Assembly: GCA_937951695.1 (NCBI GenBank)
Contig: CALFBL010000328.1
Location: 1-10,186 of the forward strand
Length of the DNA: 10,186 bases
Reading direction: 5' to 3'
Origin: an uncultured Granulosicoccaceae bacterium
GTDB lineage: Bacteria > Pseudomonadota > Gammaproteobacteria > Granulosicoccales > Granulosicoccaceae
The translations under genes were made by a program, and so were the position numbers. Positions within the stretch are counted from its first letter, which is position 1; each line of letters opens with the position of its first letter. This document shows, one piece after another, positions 6,975-10,186 of this stretch. The notes under the pieces are model-generated. The model saw only the letters and a list, made by a program, of their open reading frames with translations. It was not told the DNA's origin and searched no databases.

Positions 6975-7166
6975 CTCGAGCAATGGCTGTTGCTTGACCG
7001 ATGCTTACGCTGTGAGCAGGCCGCGACGTCAAAGTGCTGTCGATTGCCCGAGAGACTACTAGTTGCGTCAAACGCCATCGAGCTATGAAATTTATTGCCT
7101 AATAGGGTAGGATTAAGCTATCCTAGCGGCTGAGAATTAGGCTCATCGATATCACTACAGGTTGTG
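6975..7166 (+). promoter_or_regulatory. Spacer between the tandem c-di-GMP genes, rich in inverted repeats
   Basis: No gene fits in these 192 bases. Straight after the first gene's stop lie two hairpins: TCGAGCAA with TTGCTTGA (6976-6983 and 6990-6997, one G-T pair), and TGCTTAC with GTGAGCA (7002-7008 and 7012-7018, one G-T pair). Neither has a following T-run. A small GCGT/ACGC hairpin follows (7065-7075). A nested inverted repeat (7097-7142) ends 24 bases before the second gene. The length and structure suggest that the second gene has its own control rather than relying only on read-through. Confidence 0.5.
7097..7142 (+). repeat. Nested inverted repeat upstream of copy 2
   Basis: GCCTAAT (7097-7103) pairs exactly with ATTAGGC (7136-7142). 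Inside it TAGGAT (7108-7113) pairs exactly with ATCCTA (7120-7125) around the loop TAAGCT. The spacers between the two stems are 4 and 10 bases. The element ends 24 bases before the ATG at 7167, so it could be a 5' leader structure or an operator. A possible weak promoter (TTGCCT 7095-7100, TATCCT 7119-7124, 18-base spacing) overlaps it, which would suit control by a bound protein. Confidence 0.5.
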
Positions 7167-10100
7167 ATGTTTAACTCGGGGAAGGCTATCGGCTCAAGTG
7201 CGTCAAAAGGAACGATCGTACTTCTGACCGATTTCTACGCTGGTTATCAGAAGCAAGTGGCCGATCCTGTTCGCGCGCTGGTAAATGCTGCGGGTTATGG
7301 TTTTGTGGTGGCCGCTGGTGGCCACGTCATGTCCAAATCGGTTTCCGAGAGCGCTCGTCGAGATCGAAATCTTATCTTTGATGTCATTGCGTCCTTTCAA
7401 GCACAGGGGGTGCTGTTGGTCGTCCCCAGTGTTTGTTATGAGCTGGGACCTGCGAAGATCGAAGAATTTGTGGCGAAATTCGCCACCACTCCCATGGTAT
7501 GCATCGGTTATTTGGTACCGAGCAAGAGCTGCGTAGCGATCGATTGCGATCAGGGTATGAGCGATTGCATGGACCATTTGCTAAGTGCTCCTGAAAATCA
7601 AACATTTGCCTTTGTTGGCGGGGTGCAAAACAATACAGACTCTATCGCGCGCGAGGCTGTTTTCCGACGATCCTTACATCAGGCCGGTAAGCTCGTGGAT
7701 GAGCAATTGGTTGTATACGGTGACTTCATGGCGTCGAACGCCTACGAGACGGTCATTAAGCTCATTTCCACAAGACGGGATATCGATGTCATTGTATGCG
7801 CCAACGACGAATCGGCATACGGTGCATTGTACGCTCTGGAAGCTATGGGGCTGTCGGTGCCTCGAGATGTACGAGTAACAGGATTTGACGACAACGCAGA
7901 GACAACCGGTTCGCGACCGACCATCAGCTCAGTATCCCAGTCCTTTAAAGAGGTAGCCATTCGTGCAGGCAACGCCTTATTGGATTTGATTGAGGGCCCT
8001 GGCCCTACAGACACACAACAATTAATAACAGTTCCAACACAATTCATACCTCGAGAATCAACGTTGTGTGTCAGCCAGTTGGCGAAGCGCGTCCGTTGTG
8101 TTGATGCAGACCCGGTTGAGCAATGTAATCAGTTGGCGTTGAGCATTTATACAAACATCAGGCAGCCCGAGACTCCCACGTCCATACCTAAACAGGAACT
8201 GCTCGATGCGTTGACCAAAGCGGGCTTGGGCAATGCAATTCCCTTTGAACGTGCGATTGTAAGCCGTTTGCTACCGTCTGAAATGACTCGTTACGATGTT
8301 AACTGGTGGCAGAACTTAGCGGCTGGGATCGAAGATCGAAGTGCTCAGTTGCCTCAATCAGATGTGACTGACGTGTTGCAGTCCTGTCTTTTTCAGTGTT
8401 TACGCTTAATTCACGAAACGCTACGGCAATGGCGTATTCGACAGGATTTTGATACCACCCGTACGCTGCAAATATACGAACGTTTTCTGACCGACGTCAG
8501 TGCCGCGGTGACGATCGAATCGGTCTGTAAACATCTGCACGTCTGGCTTTCCAACCTCGGTGTAGAGCGTGGCTTTTTTGCACTTTATGAACCGTTTTCC
8601 GTTAAGCCTTCTGAAAGGTCAGTAATGGTACTCACTCATTGCTCGGAGGGTATCGAAGCGGTTGAGCATAATCAGTCATTTAATACCGTGGAGCTCTTGC
8701 CAGAGCCACTTCAACACCATTTAGGTGAGGGAATATTGGTCCTGCATTCGATCTCGGCGGGAGGGCTTCAGTTCGGCCATTTTCTGCTGGATCCGACCAC
8801 GATCGATGTCAGCAAAGTAGACTCAAGCAAAGTGGTCAGTGCGCGGCTGGATACAGTGATGGGTGGTTTGGGTAACGCGATGCTGCATATTCACCAAATC
8901 AACGAAATGAAAAAACACGCGTTGGAATTGCAGAAAGCCAACGAAAGATTGAATAATCTTGCTAACTTTGACGAACTCACGCAGTTACCTAACAGAAATT
9001 GTTTTCATCAATATCTAAAGCACGTGTTGGCCAGCGCCTGCGAAGAGCGTAGCGAAGTGGCATTAGCGTTTATCGATCTTGATGGGTTCAAAATCGTTAA
9101 TGATTCTTTAGGGCATGCAACCGGTGATTGCTTGTTGCGTTTGGTGGCGGATCGCCTTATAGGTGTCATGGGGCACAACGCTATGTTGGCTCGTATTGGG
9201 GGGGATGAGTTTACGATAATCTTTCAACCGGATGAAAAATACGGCGATCTGAACAAGCTGGTAAAGCACAAAGTGGCTGAGGTGTTGCTTTCGTTATCCT
9301 GCCCGTACAATCTCAGCGAGCACTGTGTCAATGTGTCGGCGAGTGTGGGTGTCGCGATATATCCCCGCGATGCAGAGGATATGGGGACGCTGATTCGACA
9401 TGCCGATGCGGCTATGTATAAGGCAAAGAATAGTGGTAAGAATTGCTTGCGTTTTTACACGCCAGATCTAGACAGAATATTGAGCCGGCAGTTAGAGAAG
9501 GACCAGATCATGCGCCAAGGCCTGGAAAACGCAGAGTTCTATCTGGTATTCCAACCCAAGTACTGTTTGACCGAGCACACCATTGTTGGCGCTGAGGCAT
9601 TGCTTCGTTGGAAGTCTGATCGAGCCACGAATAAGCCGAAGTTGCCAGCAGAATTTATACCGGTCGCGGAAAAAACCGGCTTCATCCGTGAGCTTGATGA
9701 GTTTGCGATCAATAGCGCGTGTTCAACCTTGAGACGTTGGCAACAAAGTGGCATCGCCTTACCGATAGCCGTAAACGTCTGTGCGTCGCACCTGTACAAG
9801 CCCGAGTTTGTTGACATGGTTGCAGTGTGTATCGAGCGTTATGGGGTTGCACCAGATTTATTGGAGCTAGAAATCACCGAAAGTGCGGCAATGGAAAACA
9901 TCGACCGCTCTGTCGCACAGCTGACAAAATTACACGATCTGGGGGTCAGAATTTCCATCGACGACTTTGGTACGGGTTATTTGTCGCTGGCGAATTTGAG
10001 ACGCTTGCCGGTGAATACGCTCAAGATTGATCGATCTTTCCTAAAAAATGTTAAGCCCGACTCAGATGTCTGTGAGCAGGGCGCAGCGATTGCTAAAGCC

Positions 10101-10186
10101 ATCATCGATCTCGGCCGATCCATGCACTATAAAGTCATCGCTGAAGGGATTGAGCATGAGTATCAGAAAGCTCAGATGTCCGCCAT
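7167..10186 (+). CDS. LacI-type sensor / GAF-like / GGDEF / EAL bifunctional c-di-GMP enzyme (copy 2, 3' end outside window)
   Basis: Paralogue of the preceding gene in the same domain order, reading openly from ATG 7167 to the window end (1,006 codons seen, about 33 missing by comparison). LacI-type fold at residues about 15-300 (KGTIVLLTDFYAGYQ, DVIVCANDESAYGALYALE, DVRVTGFDD, PTISSVSQ), again with no helix-turn-helix, signal peptide or membrane span. Conserved middle module with TPTSIP and WWQNLA (W380). GAF-like domain from about 436, carrying about ten extra residues near its end with a small SKVDS/SKVVS repeat. GGDEF at 678-682 is intact; the inhibitory RxxD is replaced by GHNA. EAL keeps E810, N870, E902, D932, D933, K953 and E993; the usual GYSSL after DDFGT is GYLSL. 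The final QGY motif lies beyond the edge. The start aligns with copy 1; AGG about ten bases upstream is a modest ribosome site. GTG at 7164 is an alternative. Sensor residues differ from copy 1 much more than catalytic ones, so the ligand may differ. Confidence 0.95.
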   Translation, partial: MFNSGKAIGSSASKGTIVLLTDFYAGYQKQVADPVRALVNAAGYGFVVAAGGHVMSKSVSESARRDRNLIFDVIASFQAQGVLLVVPSVCYELGPAKIEEFVAKFATTPMVCIGYLVPSKSCVAIDCDQGMSDCMDHLLSAPENQTFAFVGGVQNNTDSIAREAVFRRSLHQAGKLVDEQLVVYGDFMASNAYETVIKLISTRRDIDVIVCANDESAYGALYALEAMGLSVPRDVRVTGFDDNAETTGSRPTISSVSQSFKEVAIRAGNALLDLIEGPGPTDTQQLITVPTQFIPRESTLCVSQLAKRVRCVDADPVEQCNQLALSIYTNIRQPETPTSIPKQELLDALTKAGLGNAIPFERAIVSRLLPSEMTRYDVNWWQNLAAGIEDRSAQLPQSDVTDVLQSCLFQCLRLIHETLRQWRIRQDFDTTRTLQIYERFLTDVSAAVTIESVCKHLHVWLSNLGVERGFFALYEPFSVKPSERSVMVLTHCSEGIEAVEHNQSFNTVELLPEPLQHHLGEGILVLHSISAGGLQFGHFLLDPTTIDVSKVDSSKVVSARLDTVMGGLGNAMLHIHQINEMKKHALELQKANERLNNLANFDELTQLPNRNCFHQYLKHVLASACEERSEVALAFIDLDGFKIVNDSLGHATGDCLLRLVADRLIGVMGHNAMLARIGGDEFTIIFQPDEKYGDLNKLVKHKVAEVLLSLSCPYNLSEHCVNVSASVGVAIYPRDAEDMGTLIRHADAAMYKAKNSGKNCLRFYTPDLDRILSRQLEKDQIMRQGLENAEFYLVFQPKYCLTEHTIVGAEALLRWKSDRATNKPKLPAEFIPVAEKTGFIRELDEFAINSACSTLRRWQQSGIALPIAVNVCASHLYKPEFVDMVAVCIERYGVAPDLLELEITESAAMENIDRSVAQLTKLHDLGVRISIDDFGTGYLSLANLRRLPVNTLKIDRSFLKNVKPDSDVCEQGAAIAKAIIDLGRSMHYKVIAEGIEHEYQKAQMSA

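Noticed and set aside
7203..7577. Minus-strand 124-codon frame inside copy 2
   Set aside because: It mirrors the LacI-type coding sequence, as a similar frame does in copy 1, and has no ribosome site or family match.
1..10186. CRISPR arrays, tRNA or rRNA genes, insertion sequences
   Set aside because: No regularly spaced repeats, tRNA-like cloverleaf, rRNA sequence or transposase was seen in any part of the window.

Overview
The window holds four substantial genes in two divergent pairs. Protein types, moderate GC and lack of introns suggest a Gram-negative, probably free-living marine gammaproteobacterium. That placement is inferred from gene style, not from a marker gene.

Left half, minus strand: a two-gene TRAP transporter operon of the TAXI class. 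Transcription runs leftwards from about 3.55 kb. The first gene encodes the periplasmic TAXI solute-binding protein (3547 to 2528). After a 184-base gap with two tandem stem-loops comes the large fused membrane permease (2343 to 166). Positions 1-165 lie beyond the operon and hold no convincing gene, but they contain a palindrome, a short direct repeat and a weak terminator candidate.

Right half, plus strand: two tandem paralogous c-di-GMP enzymes of about 1,030 residues each. The first (3888-6974) is complete. The second starts at 7167 and runs off the window about 33 residues before its expected end. Both have the same order: a LacI/PurR-type ligand-binding fold without its DNA-binding helix-turn-helix, a conserved module I do not recognise, a GAF-like domain, GGDEF (diguanylate cyclase) and EAL (c-di-GMP phosphodiesterase). 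Neither has a signal peptide or membrane segment, so the ligand would be sensed in the cytoplasm. GGDEF motifs are intact in both and the upstream RxxD inhibitory site is missing in both. The EAL catalytic residues are intact in the first copy, and all those that are visible are intact in the second.

A 340-base divergent control region (3548-3887) separates the transporter from the c-di-GMP genes. A working hypothesis is that a small solute imported by the TAXI transporter, or a metabolite of it, is read by one or both LacI-type domains and converted into a c-di-GMP signal. The evidence for this link is gene proximity alone. The most interesting part of the window is the tandem pair of former-repressor sensors turned into bifunctional c-di-GMP enzymes.
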